A DNA stretch of 37,559 nucleotides from Beijerinckiaceae bacterium (GTDB taxonomy: Bacteria; Pseudomonadota; Alphaproteobacteria; Rhizobiales; Beijerinckiaceae). Position 1 is the stretch's first letter. Each line of letters opens with the position of its first letter. The stretch spans positions 1 through 37,559 of the forward strand of contig CANJJI010000026.1 in the NCBI GenBank assembly GCA_947474545.1, given 5' to 3'. The notes below the pieces were generated by a model, which was given only the letters and a program-made list of their open reading frames with translations, did not search any database and was not told the origin of the DNA. Shown here piece by piece: positions 15,314 through 24,561 of this stretch. Made by a program: the position numbers and the translations under genes.

Positions 15314-17050
15314 CTAAGCGCCCGCCCGCAAAGCCTTCGTCGCCGCGTCATCCACGACGCCCTTGTCATCTACAACGACCTTGTAATCATCGCGCGCGCG
15401 CTGAACAGAAATATAGCCGCCGCGCACATCGGACGCCACCCTTTCAATCTCCCGCTCCAGCGGATTGCCATAGCCGCCGCCGCCGCCAGTCCGCATGACC
15501 ACGCGCTCGCCCGGCTTGATGAGATGACGCGTCACGGCAGCGCCTTGCCGGCGCTCGCCATTCAACCCCTCAATAAAGATTTCATTGGGCTTGGCCTCAG
15601 TGCCGCCCAGAATACCCCAGGGCGGCATGACCGTGCGCTGGAATTGCGTGTTGAGATAAGCATCATCCTCGCTGCGAATTGTGATTTCAATGCCGAGGCC
15701 ACCTCGATTTCTGCCACTGCCGCATGAGTCCTGCAGGAATTCGTGATTATCGACGATTATGGGATAATAGGCTTCCTGCACTTCCACAGGGCCGTTGTGC
15801 ACATTGCCCTGACAGATCGACACAGCCGCGCTGATCCCGTCATGATCCTTCTGGCCGCCCCAACCGCCGCCAAAAATGTTGAGGCAAATGTAGGGCCGGC
15901 CGCGACTCTTGTCCTGCCCCATCATGGCATAGCCGCTCATGTCGCCCTTGTGCCCGGCAGGCACGTGATCAGGCAAGGCGGGAGCGAGCGCGAGCAGGAT
16001 TGTATCAATCACGGTGGGCATGGACAGGCTCCAGCCGCCAATGGGCGCTGGCCTGATGGCGCTGAGCAATTTGCCCGGCGGAAGATTGACTTTCAGCGGC
16101 CTGAATTCACCCTGCGTTGCGCCCGTATGGGGCGCAACCAGGCACTTATAGGCCACGCGAGCGCAGGCTATGCCGCCTGATGGGCCAGAGTTTATCGGGC
16201 CTTTGACCTGCGGCGGAAGATCGCTGAAATCGACAGTCATCTCGTCGTCTTCAACGATGACACGCACCTTGATGGGGATAATCTTGTCGCGCTCGACATA
16301 GTCGTTGTCCAGATAGGATTCGGCCTCATAGACGCCGTTGGGGATCGCGCGGATGCGCGCCCTGGCCAGCGCTTCGGCCTGATCCCACATGGCCGTGACG
16401 CAATCGAGCACAGTCGCCTTGCCGTATTTGGCGAACATGTCGCCGAGCCTGCGTTCTCCAAGCTTGCAGCCAGCGATCTGCGCGCGCAAATCACCTAGGG
16501 AGGAATCGGGATAACGGATGTTATCCTTGATGATGCGGAAGGCTTCTTCGTTGCGATTGCCCGCGCTGTAGATCTTGATGGCGCGCAACTGAATGCCTTC
16601 GTCAAATATGCTCTGGCTGCTGGTGGAACCAAAACCGCTGCTGCCCGAACCCACGTCAACCCAATGGGCGCGCGAGGCAAGAAACGCCATCAACTCGCCC
16701 TCATGGAAGCACGGCGTGAACACGACGATGTTGTTGAGATGCTGCCCGCAGAGCACGGGATCATTGCTGACCAACACATCGCCGGGCGCAAAACCATCTT
16801 TGCCGTAAATCTCCACAGCGCCAACAACCGCAGCGCCGAGATCAGCCAGAAAGATCGGCAGGCCGCCTGTGTTCTGCGAGATGATATTGCCTTCGACATC
16901 GACAATCCCAGTGCAGTAATCGTGCACTTCGAAAATCATCATGTTGTAGGCGGTGCGCACCAGCACGGTCGCCATCTCATTGGCATAGGCCACTAAAGCA
17001 TTGCGAACAACTTCCAATGTAACGGGATTGGTCTTTACAGGATTGGTCAT
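15314..17050 (-). CDS. hyuB: Hydantoinase B/oxoprolinase family protein (HyuB)
   Basis: A 578-residue subunit of an ATP-dependent amidohydrolase or carboxylase of the hydantoinase/oxoprolinase group. Typical parts are NPVTLEVVRNALVAYANEMATVLVRTAYN at the N terminus, GDVLVSNDPVLCGQHLNN in the middle and VVMRTGGGGGYGNPLERE near the C terminus. In the family the B subunit works with HyuA to open hydantoins, 5-oxoproline or caprolactam, or to carboxylate ketones. The gene begins five bases after hyuA stops. Full length for the family. It is the last gene of the long minus-strand run, before a repeat that may end transcription. Confidence 0.93.
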   Translation of the reverse strand: MTNPVKTNPVTLEVVRNALVAYANEMATVLVRTAYNMMIFEVHDYCTGIVDVEGNIISQNTGGLPIFLADLGAAVVGAVEIYGKDGFAPGDVLVSNDPVLCGQHLNNIVVFTPCFHEGELMAFLASRAHWVDVGSGSSGFGSTSSQSIFDEGIQLRAIKIYSAGNRNEEAFRIIKDNIRYPDSSLGDLRAQIAGCKLGERRLGDMFAKYGKATVLDCVTAMWDQAEALARARIRAIPNGVYEAESYLDNDYVERDKIIPIKVRVIVEDDEMTVDFSDLPPQVKGPINSGPSGGIACARVAYKCLVAPHTGATQGEFRPLKVNLPPGKLLSAIRPAPIGGWSLSMPTVIDTILLALAPALPDHVPAGHKGDMSGYAMMGQDKSRGRPYICLNIFGGGWGGQKDHDGISAAVSICQGNVHNGPVEVQEAYYPIIVDNHEFLQDSCGSGRNRGGLGIEITIRSEDDAYLNTQFQRTVMPPWGILGGTEAKPNEIFIEGLNGERRQGAAVTRHLIKPGERVVMRTGGGGGYGNPLEREIERVASDVRGGYISVQRARDDYKVVVDDKGVVDDAATKALRAGA

Positions 17051-17055
17051 GATGC

Positions 17056-19110
17056 TCAGCTCCTGATGTCAATGATGATCGCGCCGCATTCGTGGATCGT
17101 GGCGCGATCGCCGGGCGGCACAATGGTTGTGGACACAAGTTCCTCAATCACAGCAGGGCCTTCGATGATCTGACCGGGCGCGACGCTGCCACGCTGAAAG
17201 ACCTGGCATTCCACAGCGCCATCTTCGAATACAACGCGGCGTGTGCGCGGCTTGCCGCCATCGCTGACGCCGCCCTGCGTGATACGTTTGAAGGACATGG
17301 CGTCCTGTTCGGAAAAACGTCCCGCCGAGGACATGCGCAGATTTACGATTTCAACTTCTTCTTCAGGCGCAGCGTGCTGATATCGCGCATAGTGCAATTC
17401 TTCGAAGGAGGCGCGCAATTTGACCAGCATGGCCGCATCGAATTCGCCTGCCGGCACATTGACGCTGAGCGTATATTCCTGACCGCGATATCGCAGGTCG
17501 ACGGTGCGTGTCATTAACGAAAGCCTTTTCGGCACGCCCTCTCTCTCAAGCGTCGCAACGGCTTCCTCGCCCATGCGCTTGAAAACGGCGTTAACTTCAT
17601 TGAGGTCGAGACCCTTCATAGGGCGGATATTGGTCTGCACATAATCGTGCCTGACATCGGCGAACAACATGCCGAAAGCCGAAAACGTACCCGGCAATTC
17701 CGGCACAATGACCTTTGGAATAGATAATTCGCGCGCAATCGATGCCGCATGCAAAGGCCCTGCGCCCCCCGACGCCACCAGCGCGAAATCGCGGGGATCA
17801 TGCCCCTTGGCGACAGAGACTTCACGCACAGTGAGCGACATTTTCGCATCAGCAATCTTGATGACGCCGAGTGCGGCTTCTTCGACCGTCATCTTTAATG
17901 GCGTTGCGATCTTGTCACGCATGGCGGCGACGGCTTTATCGAGCGCCAGCGTCATCTCGCCGCCGAGAAAATTCTTGGGGTCGAGACGTCCGAGAATGAG
18001 ATTTGCATCGGTAACTGTAGGCGATGTGCCACCATTATTGTAGCAGACAGGGCCGGGATCTGAGCCCGCGCTGATCGGGCCGACCTTCAAGCCGCCCGCT
18101 TCGTCAAGCCAGGCGATGCTGCCGCCGCCCGTGCCGACTTCAACGATATCCACCACTGGCAACAGCATGGGATGGCCGGTTTCATAGCCGCCTATGAAAT
18201 AGCCTGTCACCACCCGTACTTCGCCATCGGCCACGAGACTCGACTTCGCCGTCGTGCCGCCCATGTCGAACGAAATAACATTGGGCATGCCCAGCGCCTG
18301 ACCGAGACTGCCCGAACCAATAACGCCTGCCACAGGCCCCGATTCCATCATTGCGACGGGCAAATCGCGCGCCGTGGATGCCGACATCGTCCCGCCATTG
18401 GACTGCATGATCATGAAATTGCCGGGAAAGGCTGCATCGCGCAGCGCTTTGTCGAGGCCGATTACGTAATCCGAGACAATGGGTGCGATATAGGCGTTCA
18501 GAACAGTCGTCGATGTTCGCTCATATTCACGAAATTCGCGCAGAATGTTGTGCGAGAGCGAGACGAAACATTCGGGATATTCTTCCGCGATAATCTGCCC
18601 CGCTCGCTCTTCGTGTTCGGGGTTCGCATAGCAATGCAGAAACACAACGGCGATGGATTTAACGCCTACGGCCTTCAATTCCCGCACGGCTGTGCGCACT
18701 TCATTCTCATCCAGTTGTTCGCGCACCTTGCCTGTGCTCGCGAGGCGCCCGGTTATGCCGTAGCGTAATTCTCTGGGAATGAGCGGCACAGGCCGTTGAT
18801 AGGCGAGATTGTAGGCATCGGGCCTGTTGCTGCGGCCGATTTCATAGACGTCACGAAAGCCCTTGGTGGTGAGCAGACCAGTCTTCGCGCCCTTGCGCTG
18901 AATGACCGTGTTAATGGCTATCGTCGTGCCGTGGATGAAAAACTCAAAATCCGGCAGATTGACATTGGCCTTGTTCACACAATCCAGAACGCCGCGCGCC
19001 AGATCGTCATAGGTCGTCAACGCCTTGGTATAGGCAATGCGCCCATCGTCAAAAAGCGCGACAAGGTCGGTAAATGTTCCACCGATGTCGACAGCTACGC
19101 GCGCACCCAT
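17056..19110 (-). CDS. hyuA: Hydantoinase/oxoprolinase family protein (HyuA, ATP-binding subunit)
   Basis: A 684-residue protein with an ASKHA-type ATPase fold. ARVAVDIGGTFTDLVAL at the N terminus is the phosphate-binding loop, SLSHNILREFREYERTSTT and PVAMMESGPVAGVIGS are family landmarks, and ISFDMGGTTAKSSLV is the second phosphate loop. It activates the ring amide (or bicarbonate, in carboxylase relatives) with ATP. GGAGG lies five bases before the ATG at 19110; a frame extending to 19176 adds only a charged, unrelated head. Only A and B subunits are present; the small third subunit of acetone carboxylase is absent, which argues for a hydantoinase, oxoprolinase or lactamase role. It is 43 bases downstream of the importer permease gene. 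Confidence 0.93.
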   Translation of the reverse strand: MGARVAVDIGGTFTDLVALFDDGRIAYTKALTTYDDLARGVLDCVNKANVNLPDFEFFIHGTTIAINTVIQRKGAKTGLLTTKGFRDVYEIGRSNRPDAYNLAYQRPVPLIPRELRYGITGRLASTGKVREQLDENEVRTAVRELKAVGVKSIAVVFLHCYANPEHEERAGQIIAEEYPECFVSLSHNILREFREYERTSTTVLNAYIAPIVSDYVIGLDKALRDAAFPGNFMIMQSNGGTMSASTARDLPVAMMESGPVAGVIGSGSLGQALGMPNVISFDMGGTTAKSSLVADGEVRVVTGYFIGGYETGHPMLLPVVDIVEVGTGGGSIAWLDEAGGLKVGPISAGSDPGPVCYNNGGTSPTVTDANLILGRLDPKNFLGGEMTLALDKAVAAMRDKIATPLKMTVEEAALGVIKIADAKMSLTVREVSVAKGHDPRDFALVASGGAGPLHAASIARELSIPKVIVPELPGTFSAFGMLFADVRHDYVQTNIRPMKGLDLNEVNAVFKRMGEEAVATLEREGVPKRLSLMTRTVDLRYRGQEYTLSVNVPAGEFDAAMLVKLRASFEELHYARYQHAAPEEEVEIVNLRMSSAGRFSEQDAMSFKRITQGGVSDGGKPRTRRVVFEDGAVECQVFQRGSVAPGQIIEGPAVIEELVSTTIVPPGDRATIHECGAIIIDIRS

Positions 19111-19153
19111 ACAAGCCTCCGTTTGTTCTTGTTCTTGTCTAACATTATTTCGT

Positions 19154-19987
19154 TCATCGCGGGCTCTGCGGACCATCGCCTTGCGTGCGCCAGAAGGACG
19201 CGCGCTTTTCCGCGCGGCGCACAGTCTCGTTCAAAATCACGGCCATCAGAGCCAGACAAGTCACCAGCGCAAACATAGCCGGCGGATCGAAGCTTTCCGA
19301 ATAGAGTTTGGTGTAATAACCAATACCGCCAGTGGAGACGTAGAGTTCCGCCAGCAACACGCCCAGCAGGGTCGCAGCCATGCCAAGGCGCAGACCCGCA
19401 AAAAGGCTCGGCGTCATATGCGGCAGGATTACGCGTCGCAAAATCTGAAAGCGAGTGGCTCCCATGGATCTGGCGGCCGTCAGGTGTGCGGCTTCGACAG
19501 TCTGCGCACCTGCAATGACATTGAGGATCACGGGGAAGATGCCATGGCTGACGCCAAAGGCGATCTTGGAGGCGGATTCCACGCCGAACCACAGCACGAA
19601 CAGCGGCAGGATCGTGACCTGTGGGATCGAATAGGCGAGCAGGATCAGCGGCAATGCGCTGCGGGTCGTGAAACCATGCAGGCCAACGGGAATGCCAATA
19701 AGCAGCCCGCCGACCAATGCGAGGAAAAACGCTACAACAAGTTCATAAAAGGTCACAGACAGAGCCCAGAGTATATTGGGATCACTCAGCACACGCGGCA
19801 ATGCGGCAATGATCGCCGAGGGCGGTGAGATGAAATCCCGGTCAAACACAGTGTGGCCCGCGATCTCCCATAACAGCAGCACGAAAATGATGACCGCTAT
19901 CCGTGCAAACAATGCGTCAGACGCCAACCTCCGCCAAAGGCCGGACGGTGGCGCTGCTGTTATTGCCGGTTCAATCGCCACACTCAT
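19154..19987 (-). CDS. ABC transporter permease, SsuC/TauC type (second permease)
   Basis: A 277-residue inner-membrane permease (BPD_transp_1) of the nitrate/sulfonate/taurine/thiamine-precursor importer class. The coupling (EAA) loop is EAAHLTAARSMGATRFQILRRVILPHMTPSLFAGLRLG, which includes the conserved A-x3-G-A and ILP. About six membrane segments are seen. It starts inside the stop of the neighbouring permease (ATGA at 19984-19987). The system has two different permease genes, which fits a heterodimeric channel as in several riboflavin- or pyrimidine-precursor and aromatic-acid importers rather than the homodimeric SsuC. Confidence 0.93.
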   Translation of the reverse strand: MSVAIEPAITAAPPSGLWRRLASDALFARIAVIIFVLLLWEIAGHTVFDRDFISPPSAIIAALPRVLSDPNILWALSVTFYELVVAFFLALVGGLLIGIPVGLHGFTTRSALPLILLAYSIPQVTILPLFVLWFGVESASKIAFGVSHGIFPVILNVIAGAQTVEAAHLTAARSMGATRFQILRRVILPHMTPSLFAGLRLGMAATLLGVLLAELYVSTGGIGYYTKLYSESFDPPAMFALVTCLALMAVILNETVRRAEKRASFWRTQGDGPQSPR

Positions 19988-20754
19988 CTGCCGTCTCCGG
20001 GAATCGCGAAGCGCGCCTGCAGATGAGACAGGCCGGTGTTGAGGAGGATCGCGAAGAAAATTACAAACAGGATATACGCAAACATTTCCGCCGTATTCAT
20101 CGCTTCGCCAAGGCGGACGATCTGGCTGCCAAGGCCATCGATGCCCGCGATCATTTCACTGCCGATAATGGAAAGAAATCCGATGATGCAGCCAATGCGC
20201 AGGCCCGTGACAATCACCGGCAAGGCCGCCGGCAGCAGCACCCGTCGAAACATCTGCACATCGTCAGCGCCCATGGCGCGTGCAACCCGTACATAACGGT
20301 CGTCCACCTGACTGATGCCGCCAATCGTATTCAGGACAATGGGGAAAAACGCATAGGTCGCGCCGAAGGCGATCTTCGAGGACGGGCCGATGCCGAAAAA
20401 CAACAGAAAAATCGGCAGAAAGATGACAATCGGCACGGCAAAAACACCTGCCAGCAGCGGTTCAAAGACAATCGTGCCATAGCGCGAACGGCCGATGAAA
20501 TAGCCAAGTGAAAGACCAGCTGCTGCGGCAATCAGAAACCCCAGAACAAGCTCCATAAGTGTGACCAACAGATGGGTATAAAGCGCACTGGTTTGAGCCA
20601 GCGCGATAAATTTCCAGAATACGGCGCGTGGCGCGGGCAAAAGGATGGCGTTGATCAATTTGCGTTCGCCGGCAAAATCCCACAACAGAAACAGCGCTGC
20701 GACAAAGCCGATCTGGATCGCGCGGGCCTGCCAGCCTGAACTCATCGAATTCAT
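19984..20754 (-). CDS. ABC transporter permease, SsuC/TauC type (first permease)
   Basis: A 256-residue inner-membrane permease, homologous to but distinct from the 277-residue permease that follows it. The coupling loop is VDDRYVRVARAMGADDVQMFRRVLLPAALPVIVTGLRIG. The region SSKIAFGATYAFFPIVLNTIGGI is nearly matched in its partner (SASKIAFGVSHGIFPVILNVIAGA), showing an old duplication. The gene overlaps both neighbours by four bases. Confidence 0.93.
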   Translation of the reverse strand: MNSMSSGWQARAIQIGFVAALFLLWDFAGERKLINAILLPAPRAVFWKFIALAQTSALYTHLLVTLMELVLGFLIAAAAGLSLGYFIGRSRYGTIVFEPLLAGVFAVPIVIFLPIFLLFFGIGPSSKIAFGATYAFFPIVLNTIGGISQVDDRYVRVARAMGADDVQMFRRVLLPAALPVIVTGLRIGCIIGFLSIIGSEMIAGIDGLGSQIVRLGEAMNTAEMFAYILFVIFFAILLNTGLSHLQARFAIPGDGR

Positions 20755-21644
20755 GGCGCATCCCCGGCAGATTCGCTGATGCCACGGCGTGTGCGATCAC
20801 GCGCTGCGGCGCTGCCAACAAAGCCGCCCACTGTCTTCTCGATCTCCGCGCGCAAGAAGCCATAGAGCTCGTTGCGATAATCGGCGAAGCGGCCGGACGC
20901 CATGAATGCGGGCTCGCGTGGATGATCTTCCTTCACATCGATGATCGCTTTGATAGACGCCGGACGCGCTGTCATCACGACAATACGATCAGCCAGAAAC
21001 ACTGCTTCCGCCAGGGAATGCGTAACAAGAATGATAGTCTTGTTACTTTTGGCCAGCAGGATCGAAAGCTCTTCGCCGAGATAAATGCGCGTTTGCTCAT
21101 CCAGCGCCGCAAAAGGCTCGTCCATCAAAACAATATCGGTTTTCAGGCTCAAAGCGCGCGCCAGCGATGCGCGCTGTTTCATTCCGCCGGAGAGCTGATG
21201 AGGATAATGGTTGCGGAACTCGGTCAACCCTACAGCCTCCAACGCCTCTTCGGCGCGGCCCTGCCGTTCGTTTTCCGGTACGCCTTGAAACTCAAGCGCA
21301 ACTTTGACGTTGTCCAGGATCGTATTCCAGGGAAACAACGTGTTGTCCTGGAACACAAACGAGAGCTCGCGCGGCGAAGGCCCTGTAATTGGCCGGCCGT
21401 TGACCTTCACCTGCCCGCTGCCTGCTTGCAGCAACCCTCCGATGATATTCAGCAATGTGGATTTGCCGCAACCGCTGGGCCCGATGAGGCACAGCAATTC
21501 GCCGCGCCTGATATCAAGCGATACATTATCCAGCGTCTGGACGATCGCGCCGTCGCGGCTCACAAAGGAATGCGAGACATTTTCGACAGTGATCGCAGCG
21601 TCCTGTGCTGCGATTCCCGTCCCGATTTGTGCCGTCACGCTCAT
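20751..21644 (-). CDS. ABC transporter ATP-binding protein, SsuB/TauB type
   Basis: A 297-residue cytoplasmic ATPase. Walker A GPSGCGKS (55-62), the Q-loop in FVFQDNTLFPWNTILDNV, the signature LSGGMKQRASLARAL, Walker B DIVLMDEPFAALDEQTR and the switch His in ILVTHSLAEAVFLADRIVVM all look intact. The N-terminal 17 residues and the C-terminal 30 or so lie outside the conserved core. It serves the two permeases encoded directly downstream. Confidence 0.95.
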   Translation of the reverse strand: MSVTAQIGTGIAAQDAAITVENVSHSFVSRDGAIVQTLDNVSLDIRRGELLCLIGPSGCGKSTLLNIIGGLLQAGSGQVKVNGRPITGPSPRELSFVFQDNTLFPWNTILDNVKVALEFQGVPENERQGRAEEALEAVGLTEFRNHYPHQLSGGMKQRASLARALSLKTDIVLMDEPFAALDEQTRIYLGEELSILLAKSNKTIILVTHSLAEAVFLADRIVVMTARPASIKAIIDVKEDHPREPAFMASGRFADYRNELYGFLRAEIEKTVGGFVGSAAARDRTRRGISESAGDAP

Positions 21645-21686
21645 TTACGTTTTCCACCCGTGCCGCAAGCATCAATCTGCAGCATG

Positions 21687-22649
21687 TCAACGCACAACCG
21701 GAACGAAGCGCGTATCAATCATGTCGCTGTCTTTGGGCTCTGCATCCAGGATTTTCATGTCAATGAATGACTTTTTCAGAACTGCCATGGCCTTGGGATC
21801 AAACACGCCATTGGTGGAGAACATGCCGATTTCATTGTCATAGGTTCGGGCTATTGCGGCTGGATCGAGGTTCAGCACTTTGGATGAAATCTCCACCGTA
21901 CGTTGCTTGTTAGCTTTCATCCAATCGATGGTGGCGAACCAGCCTTTTAGAAAACGTTTTACAGCATCCGGGTTGCCTTGCACGATTTTATCCGTCGCGA
22001 AGATGATGTGCGTATGAAAGTCCGGGGCAAATTCGCCCAGCGTCTGCAATACGCGCCATTCTTTTGTGGCCTCCAGAACATATCCACTCGCGGCGGCAGT
22101 AACGAGAGCATCGACCTGTTTGGTTTTCAACGCAGCGCGGCTTGTCTCCATGCCGCCAACAGAAACCGTCGTCACTCCATTCAGTCCCCATCCGTTTTGT
22201 ACGGAAGCCTGAATGGCGAGCCAGTCGGTCAACGAACCGACAGTGGTTACGCCGATTTTCTTGCCCTTGAGATCCTTGATGGATTTGATCGGCGAGTCTG
22301 CGGCAACGGCCATCGCCATGTTCATGGGCGCGGACGCCATGGCTGCAATGCCTTTGGCCGGGACACCTTTGGCGAAGAAACCAAGACCGGGACCGCCGCC
22401 GATGCCGATATCAACAGAATCGGCCGTCATGCCCTGCTGCAATCTGGCGTCGCCAGCGAAGGACGTAACGACGATCTTCAGATTTTCCTTGGCGAAAATG
22501 CCGACTTCCATGCCGATTTCGACAGGCGTGAACGTCCAGGAAAAGGAGACTGATTTACCAACGCGCAGCGTATCCTGCGCAAACGCTGGGGCAGATGCCG
22601 CCAACGCGATGGCTGACAGAACCAAGCCTGATATCATGTGCTTCTTCAT
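21687..22649 (-). CDS. ABC transporter substrate-binding protein, SsuA/NMT1 type
   Basis: A 320-residue periplasmic binding protein. From the ATG at 22649, preceded by a purine-rich GGGAGAGGG, there is a signal peptide of about 25 residues ending ASAPAFAQ. The mature part DTLRVGKSVSFSWTFTPVEIGMEVGIFAKENLKI and SIKDLKGKKIGVTTVGSLTDWLAIQASVQNGWG show the type 2 binding fold of the nitrate/sulfonate/taurine class. Relatives bind sulfonates, thiamine precursors, phthalate-like acids and other ligands; the ligand here is unknown. It lies directly upstream of the ATPase gene (42-base gap) and 56 bases after the lyase gene, so uptake and catabolism appear to share a message. Confidence 0.93.
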   Translation of the reverse strand: MKKHMISGLVLSAIALAASAPAFAQDTLRVGKSVSFSWTFTPVEIGMEVGIFAKENLKIVVTSFAGDARLQQGMTADSVDIGIGGGPGLGFFAKGVPAKGIAAMASAPMNMAMAVAADSPIKSIKDLKGKKIGVTTVGSLTDWLAIQASVQNGWGLNGVTTVSVGGMETSRAALKTKQVDALVTAAASGYVLEATKEWRVLQTLGEFAPDFHTHIIFATDKIVQGNPDAVKRFLKGWFATIDWMKANKQRTVEISSKVLNLDPAAIARTYDNEIGMFSTNGVFDPKAMAVLKKSFIDMKILDAEPKDSDMIDTRFVPVVR

Positions 22650-22705
22650 GTTCCCTCTCCCATTTCCATTTTGTCGCCGGTCATCCGGTAACTCTTGGTG
22701 TTCCA

Positions 22706-23644
22706 TCAGGCGGGCGCTTTATCGCGCTTTTGTTCCGCATCATGTAGTTCGCTGGCCTTACCAGCCCGCAATACCATGCCTGGCAGCTTTGCGCCGAGGA
22801 TTGTTTCAGTCAAGCGTGCGGCTGCAATCAGCGCATCAAGATCAAGTTCCGTTTCATAACCCATGCCATGCAGCATGTGCACGAAATCTTCCGTGCATAT
22901 ATTGCCGACGGCGAGCGGCGCATAGGGACAACCGCCCATGCCGCCGATGGACGATTCAAAATCGGTAACGCCGCGCTCCAACCCCGCCAGCGCATTGGCA
23001 AGTCCGAGGCCGCGTGTGTTGTGCAGATGCAAACCAAAGCTGATGTTGGGCCAGCGCTTTTGTGCGGCTTCTACAAGCCGCGCGATTGAAGCCGGGTTCG
23101 CCATGCCCGTTGTGTCGGCGAAATAAATCAGTTTTGCACCCCCTTCCACCATGCCTTCAATCAAGGGCAGGCAGCGTTCCACTGATATATCGCCTTCGTA
23201 GGGACAGCCGAAGGCCGTGCCTAATACGCCAACGACTTGCGAGGACGTGCCCTTCGCGAAGGCGCAGATATCGGCAAAGGCCTGCATGGCCTGAGCGGTG
23301 GTCATGCGTACGTTGAGCGAATTAAATGTTTCGCTCGCCGCTATGCCCGATTTAAAATCGTCGACGCGGGCAGCCAAGGCGCGCTCCGCGCCTTTGATGT
23401 TTGGCACGAACGCTGCATAGCGAACACCTGGCGCGCGATGCATGCCTGTCAGCACATCCTCTGCATCGGCCATTTGTGGCACGATTTTGGGATGTACAAA
23501 GCTCGTCACCTCAATCCGCCTGAGTCCGGTGGCGCTGAGCGCATCGAGCATGCGGATCTTGTCCGCTGTGCTGACTTGTACGGGCTGCGTCTGCAATCCA
23601 TCGCGTGCACCAACTTCGCTAATGACGATCTGTCTTCCGCTCAT
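22706..23644 (-). CDS. Hydroxymethylglutaryl-CoA lyase-like enzyme
   Basis: A 312-residue DRE-TIM metallolyase. ISEVGARDGLQTQ (8-20) carries the catalytic Arg-Asp pair, H206 and H208 in GLHLHNTRGLG are the metal ligands, and C239 in GGMGGCPYAPLAVGNICTE is the G-loop cysteine of HMG-CoA lyases. The residues for retro-aldol or Claisen-type cleavage of a 3-hydroxy-3-methylglutaryl-CoA-like thioester are therefore present. Placed nine bases after the CoA-ligase-like alpha subunit gene, it probably cleaves the thioester that ligase makes; HMG-CoA itself or a related 3-hydroxyacyl-CoA with a carboxylate are the likeliest substrates. The leucine-degradation partners (isovaleryl-CoA dehydrogenase, methylcrotonyl-CoA carboxylase) are not here. 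Confidence 0.9.
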   Translation of the reverse strand: MSGRQIVISEVGARDGLQTQPVQVSTADKIRMLDALSATGLRRIEVTSFVHPKIVPQMADAEDVLTGMHRAPGVRYAAFVPNIKGAERALAARVDDFKSGIAASETFNSLNVRMTTAQAMQAFADICAFAKGTSSQVVGVLGTAFGCPYEGDISVERCLPLIEGMVEGGAKLIYFADTTGMANPASIARLVEAAQKRWPNISFGLHLHNTRGLGLANALAGLERGVTDFESSIGGMGGCPYAPLAVGNICTEDFVHMLHGMGYETELDLDALIAAARLTETILGAKLPGMVLRAGKASELHDAEQKRDKAPA

Positions 23645-23653
23645 CCGCCGCTC

Positions 23654-24559
23654 CTACAATGCGACCATACCAAGCGCCTTGTGCGTGGCGGTGCCGACTT
23701 CGTCAAGATGATCGATCACGATCGCGCCTGCGTCACGCAAGGCTGCAATCTTGCCCTGCGCGCTGCCAGAATGGGCCGAAACTATCGCCCCTGCATGACC
23801 AAAGCGCATGCCCTGACGCGCGTTCTGTCCGCCTATCAGCGTGATCAGTGGCTTCTTGTACTTACCTGCGCGGATGGCGTCTGCCGCGCCTTCCTCATTC
23901 ACGCCGCCGATTTCGCCATAGGCGACGACAGCGTCTGTGTCCCTGTCGGCTTCGAACAATTCCAGCAATTCGGCCCAGGACGTGCCGATATAGGTGTCGC
24001 CTCCGACGCCAATGGCTGTGCTGACGCCGAGGCCTGATTTCATGAGGTAATAGGCGAGCGTCATGGTGTTGCCGCCGCTGCGCGAGATGATGCCGATGCG
24101 GCCTTCCTTGAATGCTGTGCGCATCATGTCGACACGTCCGCCAAGGCCGCCGAGAATGCTTTTGCCGGGACTGAGCAGACCGGGGCTGTTGGGACCGATG
24201 ACGATAGCGCCAGCAGCGCGTGCATGGGCGATCACTTCAAGCGCATCGTGATGCGGCAGGCGCTCTGGCATCAGGCAGACGAGTTTTACGCCAGCGGCAA
24301 TACATTCAATCGCCGCATCGCGCGCCGCCGCCGATGGCACGATGACGAGGCCAGCGTTGATTTCAGGATGCGCGGCGCGAGCGGCAGTCACCGTGTCGTA
24401 AATCGGTATGCCCTGGGCTTCTTCGCCACCGCGACCCGGTGTGACGCCGGCAGAGATCACCGCACCCGCCTGGCGCATCATGCCCGCGCGCAGGCGGCCT
24501 TCGCGGCCTGTCATGCCCTGAATGACGATACGTGTGTTTTCATCGATGAGAATGGCCAC
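23654..24559 (-). CDS. Succinyl-CoA synthetase-like alpha subunit (acid-CoA ligase, SucD family)
   Basis: A 301-residue protein with the CoA-binding Rossmann domain (IVIQGMTGREGRLRAGMMRQ at 11-30), SRSGGNTMTLAYYL in the ligase domain, GEIGG (215-219), and the phosphorylated histidine H255 in RFGHAGAIVS. All key catalytic parts for forming a CoA thioester with ATP through a phosphohistidine are present. It differs from housekeeping SucD in several places: the phosphate loop reads SRSGGNTMT rather than SRSGTLTYE. It is two bases from the ferredoxin-like gene. A dicarboxylate or 3-hydroxy acid made by the pathway is the likely substrate; malate-CoA ligase (MtkB) relatives belong to the same family. 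Confidence 0.87.
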   Translation of the reverse strand: MAILIDENTRIVIQGMTGREGRLRAGMMRQAGAVISAGVTPGRGGEEAQGIPIYDTVTAARAAHPEINAGLVIVPSAAARDAAIECIAAGVKLVCLMPERLPHHDALEVIAHARAAGAIVIGPNSPGLLSPGKSILGGLGGRVDMMRTAFKEGRIGIISRSGGNTMTLAYYLMKSGLGVSTAIGVGGDTYIGTSWAELLELFEADRDTDAVVAYGEIGGVNEEGAADAIRAGKYKKPLITLIGGQNARQGMRFGHAGAIVSAHSGSAQGKIAALRDAGAIVIDHLDEVGTATHKALGMVAL

Positions 24560-24561
24560 GA

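Noticed and set aside
17056-19110. HyuA/HyuB as acetone or acetophenone carboxylase
   Set aside because: The small third subunit and the usual sigma-54 activator or further carboxylase genes are missing.
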